Below, one piece after another: positions 8,870 through 17,761 of a stretch of 36,813 nt of DNA (positions are counted from its first letter, which is position 1; each line of letters starts with the position of its first letter). The notes beneath the pieces are model-generated. The model saw only the letters and a program-made list of their open reading frames with translations. It was not told the origin of the DNA and made no database searches. The position numbers were made by a program, and so were the translations under genes. Source of the stretch: Anaerolineae bacterium (lineage in GTDB: Bacteria; Chloroflexota; Anaerolineae; S016-19); assembly GCA_027016315.1 (NCBI GenBank), contig JALWAP010000084.1, positions 1-36,813 of the forward strand. The letters run 5' to 3'.

Positions 8870-10060
8870 CTACCGCCGGGACGCCTCTTCCAGCCACCGC
8901 ACCGCCAGATGGGAGAGGAGAGCAGCCCCAAGCGGCAGGGCGTTTTCGTCCAGGTCGAACGTGTCGGTGTGCAACGGCCGCACCCTTTCTCCCGGCGCTC
9001 TAACCCCAAGCCTGACGAAAGCGCCGGGCACTTTCTGTGCGTAGAAGGCGAAATCTTCGCCGCCCATGCGCATCTGCGCCTCGAAGACGTTTTCCGTGCC
9101 GAGGAGCCTTTGCGCTTCTTCCATGACGAATTCGGTCAGTTCGGGATCGTTCACCAGAGGCGGCGTTCCATGCTGGAAATCGACGGCATAGTCTCCCCCA
9201 AGGCTCTTGGCGATGCTCCCCGCTTTCTCGATCTCCTTTTCGATCACATCCCGATCTTCCGTGCTGAAAGTGCGGATGGTTCCGGTCATTGCCACTTCCC
9301 CGGCCAGCACATTCGGCTTGGTGCCGCCGTGGATTTCCCCAATGGTCACCACAGCAGGATTTACCGGGTTGACTCTTCTCGAAACCACCTGGTGGACGGC
9401 GCTCACCACGTGGGCGGAGATGGCGATTGCATCCACTCCCTGGTGGGGGTATGCCGCATGGCTCTGCCTTCCCTTGACGGTCAGCCGGAACACATCGGCT
9501 TCCGCCATCATCGGCCCGGGTCGTGTTGCAGCCGTTCCCACGTACAGTTCCGGATCCACGTGCTGCCCGAAGATGGCTTCCACGCCGTCCAAAACACCAT
9601 CCCTGATCATCAGGAGCGCACCGCCTCCTTGCTCCTGGCCTTCTTCGTTTGGCTGAAAGAGGAACCTTACCCGCCCCGGAAGCTTGCCTTCATGGTGCAT
9701 CTCCGAGATTATTTTCACCGCTCCCAGGAGCATGGCAGTGTGCGCATCGTGGCCGCACGCGTGCATCCGCCCTTCGTTCAGCGACCGGTATGGCACGTCG
9801 TTCTTCTCCAGGATTGGGAGCGCGTCCATGTCCGCCCGCAGCGCAACCATGTGCTCGCCTTCGCCCACGTCCACCGTGATACCGCTGATGCCGACCCCCG
9901 TGTGCGGCGAAACGCCCATCTTCCTGAGTTCCCCGGCCACGTATGCCGCCGTCCAGTCCAGGTCGAACCCGAGTTCAGGGTGCTGGTGGAGGGTGCGCCT
10001 CCATTCCTGCAGCCTGGGGAATAGCTCCAACGCCCGATCCTTGATCTCCTCGGGCGTCAT
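8870..10060 (-). CDS. M20 family metallopeptidase/amidohydrolase (hippurate hydrolase-like)
   Basis: 396 aa; GRMHACGHDAHTAMLLGA, FLFQPNEEGQEQGGGALLMI, FGQHVDPEL, MGGEDFAFYAQKVPGAFVRLG. Confidence 0.95.
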   Translation of the reverse strand: MTPEEIKDRALELFPRLQEWRRTLHQHPELGFDLDWTAAYVAGELRKMGVSPHTGVGISGITVDVGEGEHMVALRADMDALPILEKNDVPYRSLNEGRMHACGHDAHTAMLLGAVKIISEMHHEGKLPGRVRFLFQPNEEGQEQGGGALLMIRDGVLDGVEAIFGQHVDPELYVGTAATRPGPMMAEADVFRLTVKGRQSHAAYPHQGVDAIAISAHVVSAVHQVVSRRVNPVNPAVVTIGEIHGGTKPNVLAGEVAMTGTIRTFSTEDRDVIEKEIEKAGSIAKSLGGDYAVDFQHGTPPLVNDPELTEFVMEEAQRLLGTENVFEAQMRMGGEDFAFYAQKVPGAFVRLGVRAPGERVRPLHTDTFDLDENALPLGAALLSHLAVRWLEEASRR

Positions 10061-10869
10061 TTGTACTCCTCGCGGGGCGGCGAGAACGAATCGAGTACCA
10101 CGGATTCTTCCAGTGCCTCGCCGGTGTGAACAGCGTTCCCGGGCACGGCGATGCTATCGCCCGGTTCCATCAGGAACTCCTTCCCGGCCACCACCAGCTT
10201 GAGCCTGCCGCGCAGCAGATAGGTCACCTGCTCGTGCGGATGCTTGTGCTCCGGAATCTTCGCTCCTTTGTCGATCTTCGTCTCCACGAGCATCACTTTG
10301 CTCCCGTAGGCAAGGGTCTTCCGCACGATGCCCGGCACCACGTCGACCCAGTCCAGTTCGCTTTCCCTGACCAGTTCGAGCCCTCCGGCGGGGTTCAGCT
10401 CCCGGAGCTTCTCCAGCACTTCCTCCACGTGCCCTCGTACCTTGACTTTCCTCCAGATCGCTGCGATCTTGCCTTCGGGGTCGATGAGGAAAGTCGACCT
10501 GACCACGCCCATGTACTCTTTGCCGTACATTTTCTTGAGCTGCCAGACGCCATAAGCTTCCATGACTTTGTGTTCCTGGTCGCTCAAGAGCGTGATCTTC
10601 AGGTCTCTTTTCACGATGAAATTGGTGTGGCTCTTGGGCGAATCCGGGCTGACGCCGAGGATCACAGCGCCGAACTTTTCGAATTCGCTGCGGTACGAGG
10701 AGAAATCCTGCGCCTCGCGGGTGCATCCGGACGTGTTGTCCTTCGGGTAGAAATAGAGCACCACCCATTTCCCGCGGAACTGCTCCAGGCACACCTCTTC
10801 CCCGGCCTGATTCGGCAGGCAGAAATCCGGTGCCCTGCTACCGACATCGAGGGTCATCTCCTGCGACAT
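10057..10869 (-). CDS. Bcp-type peroxiredoxin fused to a C-terminal cupin domain
   Basis: YFYPKDNTSGCTREAQDF peroxiredoxin active site; C-terminal cupin KIPEHKHPHEQVTYLLRGRLKLVVAGKEFLMEPGDSIAVPGNAVHTGEAL. 4-bp overlap with the M20 gene. Confidence 0.93.
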   Translation of the reverse strand: MSQEMTLDVGSRAPDFCLPNQAGEEVCLEQFRGKWVVLYFYPKDNTSGCTREAQDFSSYRSEFEKFGAVILGVSPDSPKSHTNFIVKRDLKITLLSDQEHKVMEAYGVWQLKKMYGKEYMGVVRSTFLIDPEGKIAAIWRKVKVRGHVEEVLEKLRELNPAGGLELVRESELDWVDVVPGIVRKTLAYGSKVMLVETKIDKGAKIPEHKHPHEQVTYLLRGRLKLVVAGKEFLMEPGDSIAVPGNAVHTGEALEESVVLDSFSPPREEYK

Positions 10870-12767
10870 AGTTCACCTCCGTTCAGTTTCACTTCGATCG
10901 GTTTACCGAGCTGATGGGCTTTAGTATACCACCCCATCAGCAGGAAGCCGCAATTGGACACGCCGTCAAGCGGAATCTCCTGGGAGACCCGCACCGTCTC
11001 GCCCCGATTCCACATTTCGGGTGGGTAGTACGGGTAGCCGGGCACGTAGTCCTGCCCCTGGGAGACTTTCTCCCCTTTCTGATCCAGAAGGTGGATGTAC
11101 GCCACGGCTTTCGGTTCCATCTTCCCGACGGCCCGCCAGTAGGCGGCTACGTGAAGCTTCCCCTCTTTGCTCCTCACATCCACTCCGACCAACCGCAACA
11201 CATTGCCGAAATCGACGCCGACCTTCGTCATGGTCTGGGGCAGGTGCATCGGCTGCACCTGCTGCGTGCCATCCGGCCCATCGACCATGTCGAACTCCAC
11301 ACGCATCTGGGGCATCTTCTTGATCGTGTACACAGTCCTGCCGGAACTCAGGGCCTTGCGAAACACCTTCGCCACATCGTCCCACTCGGTCGAGGGAATT
11401 ATCAGCGGATACAGCGGCTGCCAGCCGGTTCGGCGGTGTTCCACAAGCTGGTAGTAGTAGAGCGGGACCATCTCGTCCCGGTCGTTCGTGACCACGATGG
11501 AATCTTCGGGGAGGGGGAGGGAAAGCAGCTTCTCCCATCGCCGGGCGGTCTGGTCGCTGGTGTGGTAGTCGAGCATGGAAGGTGGATGGAACGCCACGAG
11601 AACCGTCGCCGCTGCAACCACGGAGAGAACCCGCAGCCATGCTTTCACAGGCACGCTCGCCGCCCGATACACCCCGTACCCGACGATGGCCGCCAGGAAG
11701 ACCATAGGCGGGCCGTAGAAATCCCGTATGTCGCCGATACCGTAAAAGAGATCGAATCCAAGGAGCGCTGCCAGCCCGATGAGCAGGATGCTCGCCGTTG
11801 CCCATTTTCTGCGCGCCAGCAGAAGCAGAGCGCCAGCGCACGCCAGGATCAACCCTCCGATCCCCACCTGAGCCGTCAGGATCTTCCACGCAGAGGGAAT
11901 CCTCTCCAGCGCCTGGGCAGGAGAGAGCAAATTGCCGGAGAACCTCGCCCCGGAAACGAACCTGAGGAATCCGGCGACGGTCGGATCGTACAGGCTCCAG
12001 CTACCGGCCTTCCCCAGGTCGACTTTGAAATAGGAAAGGTGGGGGGCACGCAACGGGATGTAGAGGTACAGGCCCAGCGGCGCGAGAAAAGCGATCGCAG
12101 GCCAGAGCCATCTCCGAATGGGCGGCTTCTCTGGGCTGCGGAGGAACGCTATCAGCGCCGCGAGCACGAGCCCGGGCACGAGCAAGAGGACGGTTCTGTG
12201 GTGCGCCAGGCCGAGGCCCAGGAGCAGCATCGACCAGAAAGCGAATCTCCCATCGCCACGTTCCAGCCACGCCACGGAGAAGATGAGCAGAGCGGCGAGG
12301 ATGGCGGCGTGCATGGTGTAGACCTCGGCCACCATCGACTCTCGCTGGAACACCGGCGAGAAGAGCACCACGTACACCGCGGCCAGCCCACCTGCGGCTC
12401 TCCACAGGTTCTTGCGCCTTGCGGCAGCATCTCCGAGATCGCTTTGGGCGAGCAGCACCGTGAGCAGGTAGACCTCCCCGGCTGCAACCGCGCCCCACAG
12501 CGCAGAAAACAGGTTCATCCTGCGCGCCACGCTGCCCAAAGGCAAGGCATGAGACCACACTCCGCCGAGGATGGTGTACAGCGGGTAGCCGGTGGGGTGT
12601 GCTACGCCCCAGACGTAAGGCACGAACTGGAATTCCCCGCTATCTCCGGGTAGAACCCCGGGAGCGGCTCTCAGTGCGAAAACGATCAGGCTCGCGACGG
12701 AGATCGCCAGCGCCAGAAGGAGGTCGAATGTGGAGAAGATGCGGCTTTCCGACTTACTGCTGTTCAT
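10854..12767 (-). CDS. DUF2723-family multi-TM GT-C glycosyltransferase-like protein (TMEM260-related)
   Basis: 637 aa; APGVLPGDSGEFQFVPYVWGVAHPTGYPLYTILGGVWSHALPLGSVARRMNLFSAL signature; overlaps both neighbours by about 14-16 bp. Confidence 0.92.
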   Translation of the reverse strand: MNSSKSESRIFSTFDLLLALAISVASLIVFALRAAPGVLPGDSGEFQFVPYVWGVAHPTGYPLYTILGGVWSHALPLGSVARRMNLFSALWGAVAAGEVYLLTVLLAQSDLGDAAARRKNLWRAAGGLAAVYVVLFSPVFQRESMVAEVYTMHAAILAALLIFSVAWLERGDGRFAFWSMLLLGLGLAHHRTVLLLVPGLVLAALIAFLRSPEKPPIRRWLWPAIAFLAPLGLYLYIPLRAPHLSYFKVDLGKAGSWSLYDPTVAGFLRFVSGARFSGNLLSPAQALERIPSAWKILTAQVGIGGLILACAGALLLLARRKWATASILLIGLAALLGFDLFYGIGDIRDFYGPPMVFLAAIVGYGVYRAASVPVKAWLRVLSVVAAATVLVAFHPPSMLDYHTSDQTARRWEKLLSLPLPEDSIVVTNDRDEMVPLYYYQLVEHRRTGWQPLYPLIIPSTEWDDVAKVFRKALSSGRTVYTIKKMPQMRVEFDMVDGPDGTQQVQPMHLPQTMTKVGVDFGNVLRLVGVDVRSKEGKLHVAAYWRAVGKMEPKAVAYIHLLDQKGEKVSQGQDYVPGYPYYPPEMWNRGETVRVSQEIPLDGVSNCGFLLMGWYTKAHQLGKPIEVKLNGGELCRRR

Positions 12768-13674
12768 TGTTCGATGCGTGCGGCTTGAAGAGATGGGCTT
12801 TGGGATCGCTCTTTTTCAGCGTGTTCGAAATCAGGTTGAGCGGCTTGGATACGGCGTAGTTTATGTGCCAGAACACTTTCCCTATCGCGACGAGCACCGG
12901 ACGGGTCTTCTGCAGCACTGGCACATGGGCGTAGGCAAGCGTGATCAGGACGGTCAGGACGGAAATGGTGAATTTCTTCACGTCGCCGATCTCGATGTGG
13001 GCAAAATCCTCCACGATCAGCTCGATTCCGATGTTCATGATTAGGATGTAAGCGGAATTGATGAGTATCGGCTCTTTCTCCACCAGCAGGGCGAATATTC
13101 CGGCGGCGAACCGCATGATCAGTATCCCGATCGCCACCCCGATGAACACCACCCAGAACTCATCGGAAATCGCAACCGCGGCCACCACGTTGTCCAGGCT
13201 GAAGATCAGGTCGGAGAGTTCCACCACCAACACCACCGACCAGAAGCCTTTTTGCGCTTTGCTGGCAAGTTTTTCCGAAAGACCGCTTTCGTGCTCGCCG
13301 TCCACGCCATGATGCTGAGGCCCCATGCTCGCTTCCCCCAGGTTCTCGAAAGCGATCTTCAACAGGTAGAGCGCGCCAAGGAGCTTGAGCCATGGGTTTT
13401 CGACGATGAAAGTCGCGAGGAAGAGCATCAATCCTCTGCCCACGTAAGCGCCGAAAAGCCCCACTTTCAGCGCTGCCTGCTGTTGGTTGCCGAGGAGCCT
13501 GTGGGCGTGGATGTGGACGTGCTTCTTCAGGAACGCTGGCCACGGTATGGGATCGTCCTTTGGTAGGTGCGAAACCAAAGCTCCCAGCACCACGGCATTG
13601 TCGATCGAAAGAATTCCCTCCAGAAAAATCAGCTGGAGGATTATGGATATTATCCGGACGAACTGGGCGTTCAT
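12754..13674 (-). CDS. TerC/DUF475-type integral membrane protein
   Basis: 306 aa; LEGILSIDNAVVLGALVSHLP and LVVELSDLIFSLDNVVAAVAISDEFWVVFIGV motifs; SD GAGGA upstream. Confidence 0.88.
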   Translation of the reverse strand: MNAQFVRIISIILQLIFLEGILSIDNAVVLGALVSHLPKDDPIPWPAFLKKHVHIHAHRLLGNQQQAALKVGLFGAYVGRGLMLFLATFIVENPWLKLLGALYLLKIAFENLGEASMGPQHHGVDGEHESGLSEKLASKAQKGFWSVVLVVELSDLIFSLDNVVAAVAISDEFWVVFIGVAIGILIMRFAAGIFALLVEKEPILINSAYILIMNIGIELIVEDFAHIEIGDVKKFTISVLTVLITLAYAHVPVLQKTRPVLVAIGKVFWHINYAVSKPLNLISNTLKKSDPKAHLFKPHASNNEQQ

Positions 13675-13716
13675 CGACGCAGTCCTCTAAAGTCAATTTT
13701 TGGAACGTACGGCAAC

Positions 13717-13745
13717 AAAATACCCGATTGGCGGGGTTTTGTCAA
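13717..13745 (-). promoter_or_regulatory. Strong candidate promoter TTGACA-N17-TATTTT overlapping an inverted repeat, driving the TerC operon
   Basis: Minus strand reads TTGACA AAACCCCGCCAATCGGG TATTTT; inverted repeat ACAAAACCCCG-ccaat-CGGGTATTTTGT (13715-13742) covers the spacer and both hexamers; TSS predicted about 36 nt before the terC ATG. Confidence 0.6.
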
Positions 13746-13910
13746 CAAAGTGGGTTCTGAACGCCTGTTGCGCGGAGCAGAACGGCTTTCGTTTGGTGAA
13801 CAGGCAACGTAACCCAAGAGGATTCCATTATAAAACCTAAACAGCTATAGCCCGATACTTCGAGCTCTGACAGTCCAGTATCGACCAACTCGTGCACATT
13901 ACGCCTTGCT

Positions 13911-14708
13911 TCACCCGCGTAAATCTTTACGTGCCTTGGCTATTCCCCGCAGCAAGGCATCGTGAATCAGCCCGTTGCTTGCCACCACCTGGGAAACGCC
14001 AGGAACCCACCGGTTTCCTTCGTAGTCCGTGAACCGTCCTCCTGCTTCTTCCACCAGGACGCTCCCGGCTGCCCAATCCCACGGTTTCAGCTTCTGTTCC
14101 CAGTAGCCATCGAGCCTGCCTTCTGCGAGCCAGGCCATGTCCAGCGTGGCAGCACCCGCCCTCCGCACGCCCTGCACGCGTGGCATGAAATAAGCGAACT
14201 CCAGCAGGTTGTTGTCCCTGGATTCGGCCCTGTCGTAAGGGAACCCGGTGGCAAGCAGGCTCGAACCGAGATCGCTCACGTCAGACACCTTCAACCGTTC
14301 GCCATCCCTGAAAGCGCCCTTGCCCCGTTCCGCGGAGTAGCACCTGTTCCGCACCACGTCGCACACCACACCCAGCAGAACGCGCTCGCCGTCCCAGAAC
14401 GCGACCGTGATCCCAACCACGGGGAATCCATGTGCGTAATTGGTGGTCCCGTCCAGCGGGTCGACGAACCACACAGGACCTTCCAGAGAGATCTCCCCTG
14501 CGCTCTCTTCTGCCAGCACCTGCTCGCCGGGGAAATAGCTCCCGATTGAGCTTGTCAGAAAGTCGTTGATCTCCTCATCCGCCAGCGTCACTAAGTCGAT
14601 CCCGGAGCTTTTCGTCTTGAACGATATGTCCCTGCTCCATCGGGAGATAGCGATCTCCCGTGCGACCCTGCTGATAGATATCGCAAATTCCAGGCGGTTC
14701 ACATTCAC
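13911..14708 (-). CDS. Inositol monophosphatase family protein
   Basis: WFVDPLDGTTNYAHGFPVVGITVAF and WDWAAGSVLVEEAGGRFTDYEG motifs; GTG start at 14708 after SD AAGGAGA (the ORF track start at 14873 is too far upstream). Confidence 0.93.
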   Translation of the reverse strand: MNVNRLEFAISISRVAREIAISRWSRDISFKTKSSGIDLVTLADEEINDFLTSSIGSYFPGEQVLAEESAGEISLEGPVWFVDPLDGTTNYAHGFPVVGITVAFWDGERVLLGVVCDVVRNRCYSAERGKGAFRDGERLKVSDVSDLGSSLLATGFPYDRAESRDNNLLEFAYFMPRVQGVRRAGAATLDMAWLAEGRLDGYWEQKLKPWDWAAGSVLVEEAGGRFTDYEGNRWVPGVSQVVASNGLIHDALLRGIAKARKDLRG

Positions 14709-14737
14709 GATGTATTCTCCTTGCGTCGAAGATGTGT

Positions 14738-15268
14738 TCACCGGTACAAAGCAAGCCCAAGCACAGCCCCGATGACGATCAAGATCGCCGGATGAACGCC
14801 GAGAAACTCCCCTGCAACGAACGAAACGATCACCACGGCGACCCCGTCGATCCCCTTCACCGACTTGGGCCACACATCGTACACCACCATGGCGAGAAGC
14901 GCCACCACCACGGGTCTGACCACGCGCAAAGCCCTGGAAGCGTAAACCGTGCTCCTGAACCTGTAGAAGAAAACCACCACCAGCCCCATCAGCAACAGCG
15001 AAGGGAGCAAGATGCCGGTGACGGCCACGACCACTCCCCAGAATCCAGCCACCCTGTACCCGACGAGCAAAGCGAGCTTCGGGGCGATCGGGCCGGGCAG
15101 GCTGTTCCCGATGCCGATGCCGTCCACGAACTCCTCGGCGCTCAGCAAATGGTGGTAGTCCACCACCTCCCTCTGGATCAGAGGTATCATCGCGGGGCCG
15201 CCGCCGAAGCCGACCGTCCCGATCTTCACGAACATGAGGAACAGCTCGAGCAGCTTGCTCATCAACAT
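14738..15268 (-). CDS. Short-chain (single-domain) chromate transporter family protein
   Basis: 176 aa; KIGTVGFGGGPAMIPLIQREVVD and GIGNSLPGPIAPKLALLVGYRVAGFWGVVVAVTGILLPS are CHR-family signatures. Confidence 0.9.
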   Translation of the reverse strand: MLMSKLLELFLMFVKIGTVGFGGGPAMIPLIQREVVDYHHLLSAEEFVDGIGIGNSLPGPIAPKLALLVGYRVAGFWGVVVAVTGILLPSLLLMGLVVVFFYRFRSTVYASRALRVVRPVVVALLAMVVYDVWPKSVKGIDGVAVVIVSFVAGEFLGVHPAILIVIGAVLGLALYR

Positions 15269-15290
15269 CCTCTCAAGCGCCGGGGGCAGG

Positions 15291-16082
15291 TCAGATGGTC
15301 TCCCAGAAGTCCCTCAGCGCTCCGCTCACCGTGGCAGGCGCTTCCACGGTGGCAAAATGTCCCACCTCCGGCAAAACCAGCTTCCGGGAATTCGGAATCC
15401 CCCGGTGCAGCTCTTCGGTCCTCTCCTCGGGCGTCACCACGTCCTTTTCACCGACGATCAGCAACGTCGGGGTAGAAATTTCGCCGAGGCGATCCAGGAA
15501 GTTCGGCCGAGTGAAGACCGCTTCTGCGGTGTAATGGAGGCCATCAGCATCGAGCTTCAGGAAATCCGACGTAAACGCCGCCATCGCCTCGTGCCTGTAC
15601 CCCCTGCTGGTCTCGCTGAAAAAGAGCCCCAGCAGCTTCTCGACCACCGCCGCCCGCTGACCTGCCCTGACCGCCGCAACGAGTTGCCTGTAACCGGCCA
15701 GCTTCTCCTCGCTCTCTGCAATCGCCGAACCTCCGATCAGGGTCATGGAAAGAAGAGCATCCGGGTGGTTCAGCGCAAACATCGGCCCCATCATCGCTCC
15801 CATGGAATGGCCGACGTAGTGCACGGGCCCAACCCCGAGCTCCTGCACCAGCAGGAAAAGGTCTTCCGCCATATCCTCCAACGAATAAGGCTCTTGCGGA
15901 TACTTGGTCTTGCCATGCCCGCGCAGGTCCGGCAGGACGAGACGATATGAATCCTTCAGGTTCTCCACCTGGTAATCGTAATCGTGGTGATTCCAGGTGA
16001 GGCAGTGGGCAAAGAGAACAGGCTCGCCGTCGCCGACGACTTCGTAGTAATACTCGATCCCACGGATTTCTGTTACGGCCAT
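15291..16082 (-). CDS. Alpha/beta hydrolase
   Basis: 263 aa; LPDLRGHGKTKYPQ, YVGHSMGAMMG nucleophile elbow, C-terminal LPEVGHFATVEAP; SD GGAG before the ATG. Confidence 0.93.
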   Translation of the reverse strand: MAVTEIRGIEYYYEVVGDGEPVLFAHCLTWNHHDYDYQVENLKDSYRLVLPDLRGHGKTKYPQEPYSLEDMAEDLFLLVQELGVGPVHYVGHSMGAMMGPMFALNHPDALLSMTLIGGSAIAESEEKLAGYRQLVAAVRAGQRAAVVEKLLGLFFSETSRGYRHEAMAAFTSDFLKLDADGLHYTAEAVFTRPNFLDRLGEISTPTLLIVGEKDVVTPEERTEELHRGIPNSRKLVLPEVGHFATVEAPATVSGALRDFWETI

Positions 16083-16119
16083 TTGATCACTCCTTCGTCG
16101 AAACGGGGGCTGTCTGGAA

Positions 16120-16461
16120 TCAAATCAGCAGCCTGGCGAAAATCCAAAACCCATAGAGGAACAACAGCACGCCCGCGACCGCCAGAACTTTGACAATCGT
16201 TCGATCCACGTCTTCCGAGATCCCCGTGTCGAGCAGAATCGATCTGATCCCGGCGAACGCGTGGAAGATAACGGCACCAAGGAACATGATCTCCAGCACG
16301 AGGATGAATGGGTTCGAAAGGCGGTGCACGACCTGATCGTAGGAAAGCAACCCTCCTTCCGAAAAATGGTTGGCTACGATGTGCAAGCCGAGAAGCACCA
16401 CCAGAAGGAGTCCGGTCGCTGCCTGCCATATCCATGTTGTCGAGCCTCGTTCGTCTGGCAT
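16120..16461 (-). CDS. Succinate dehydrogenase membrane-anchor (SdhC/SdhD)-like protein
   Basis: About 113 aa with three hydrophobic segments; LLGLHIVANHF and VIFHAFAGIRSILLDTG resemble haem-ligand/anchor motifs; start at MPDERGS after SD GGAGGGG. Confidence 0.75.
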   Translation of the reverse strand: MPDERGSTTWIWQAATGLLLVVLLGLHIVANHFSEGGLLSYDQVVHRLSNPFILVLEIMFLGAVIFHAFAGIRSILLDTGISEDVDRTIVKVLAVAGVLLFLYGFWIFARLLI

Positions 16462-16637
16462 GTCATTCCCCTCCGGTCGCAAAGATGGAACTCCGCGTGG
16501 AGCTTCCCGCGGAGCGCCTCGATCTTTCGTATTCTACACCAATCCGCCCTTTTGTGCGTACTCCCCGCAACGTCCGAAACCGCTCGACCCAATCACCAAT
16601 CCTCCGGAAAGCAGGGCGATGCCCAGTACCATCTTTA

Positions 16638-16666
16638 TTTCCATCCTGTGTTGGCTGTGATAGAAT
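16638..16666 (+). promoter_or_regulatory. Candidate promoter TTTCCA-N17-TAGAAT upstream of mreB
   Basis: Hexamers and spacing only. Confidence 0.35.
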
Positions 16667-16717
16667 TATGAAGCAGTCTTTTGGAAAGAAAACCTGTTTG
16701 CGAGGTGTATTGCCATA

Positions 16718-17734
16718 ATGTTAGAAAAGCTCATAGGGATAGATCTCGGTACGGTCAACGTGCTGGTGTACGTCAAGGGTAGGGGCATTGTCTTGCAGGA
16801 ACCTTCCGTGGTGGCCGTCGATGTGAGGGAGAACAAAATCGTCGCCGTCGGGAAGGAAGCACGGGAGATGCTCGGCAAAAGCCCCGAGAGCATCGAGGTT
16901 TCGAGGCCTCTGCGCAACGGAGTCATCGCCGATTACATGGTGACCGAGGCGATGCTCCGTTATTTCATCTCCAAGATTTCCGGCAGGCTCAGGTTTTTCA
17001 AGCCCAAAGTGATGCTGAGCATCCCGAAAGGCGTCACCAGCGTGGAAAGCCGCGCCGTCCACGATGCGGCGATCCAGGCGGGAGCGAAGGAAGCATACCT
17101 GATTCCGGAGCCGCTTGCGGCAGCTTACGGGGCGGGGATGCCTATCAGCAGCAGCATCGGGAACATGGTGGTTGATATGGGCGGCGGCACGACGGAAGCG
17201 GCGATCATCTCGCTGAACGAGATCGTGGTTTGGAGCTCCGTGCGGGTGGGCGGAAACCGCCTGGACGAGGCGATCAGCACCTACATTCGCAAGAAATACA
17301 ACCTGCTCATCGGAGATCAGACCGCCGAGGCCATCAAGATACAGATCGGCAGCGCTCTCCCGCTGGAGGAGAAGCTGGAAATGGAGGTCCGCGGTAGGGA
17401 TCAGGTGGCCGGGCTGCCGAAGACCATAACCGTCAACTCCGACGAGGTCACAGAAGCCATCACGGATCCGCTCGCCGCCATAGTCGGAACCGTGAAAGCG
17501 ACCCTGGAGAAGACCCCTCCGGAGCTGGCGGCCGACATAATCGAGCGGGGGATGGTCATCACCGGCGGCGGAGCGATGCTCAGGAACATAGACAAGCTGC
17601 TCACCAAGGAAGCGGGCGTGCCGGCGTACGTCGCGGAAAACCCGATCGCCTGCGTCGCCCTGGGAGCGGGCAAGGCGCTGGAGAATTTCGACATCATGCG
17701 GAAGAGCCTGGCGCCGGTCGGGGTCAGCGACTGA
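16718..17734 (+). CDS. mreB: Rod shape-determining protein MreB
   Basis: [72 protein letters not shown]. Confidence 0.97.
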   Translation: MLEKLIGIDLGTVNVLVYVKGRGIVLQEPSVVAVDVRENKIVAVGKEAREMLGKSPESIEVSRPLRNGVIADYMVTEAMLRYFISKISGRLRFFKPKVMLSIPKGVTSVESRAVHDAAIQAGAKEAYLIPEPLAAAYGAGMPISSSIGNMVVDMGGGTTEAAIISLNEIVVWSSVRVGGNRLDEAISTYIRKKYNLLIGDQTAEAIKIQIGSALPLEEKLEMEVRGRDQVAGLPKTITVNSDEVTEAITDPLAAIVGTVKATLEKTPPELAADIIERGMVITGGGAMLRNIDKLLTKEAGVPAYVAENPIACVALGAGKALENFDIMRKSLAPVGVSD

Positions 17735-17761
17735 TCCAGTCGCTTACCTCTGGAGAACACC

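Noticed and set aside
10914-12653. 579-aa plus-strand ORF
   Set aside because: Antisense to the DUF2723 gene; low-complexity Arg/Gln/His-rich translation.
13675-13910. Possible yybP-ykoY Mn riboswitch upstream of terC
   Set aside because: The predicted TSS leaves only about 36 nt of leader and I could not recognise the riboswitch fold.
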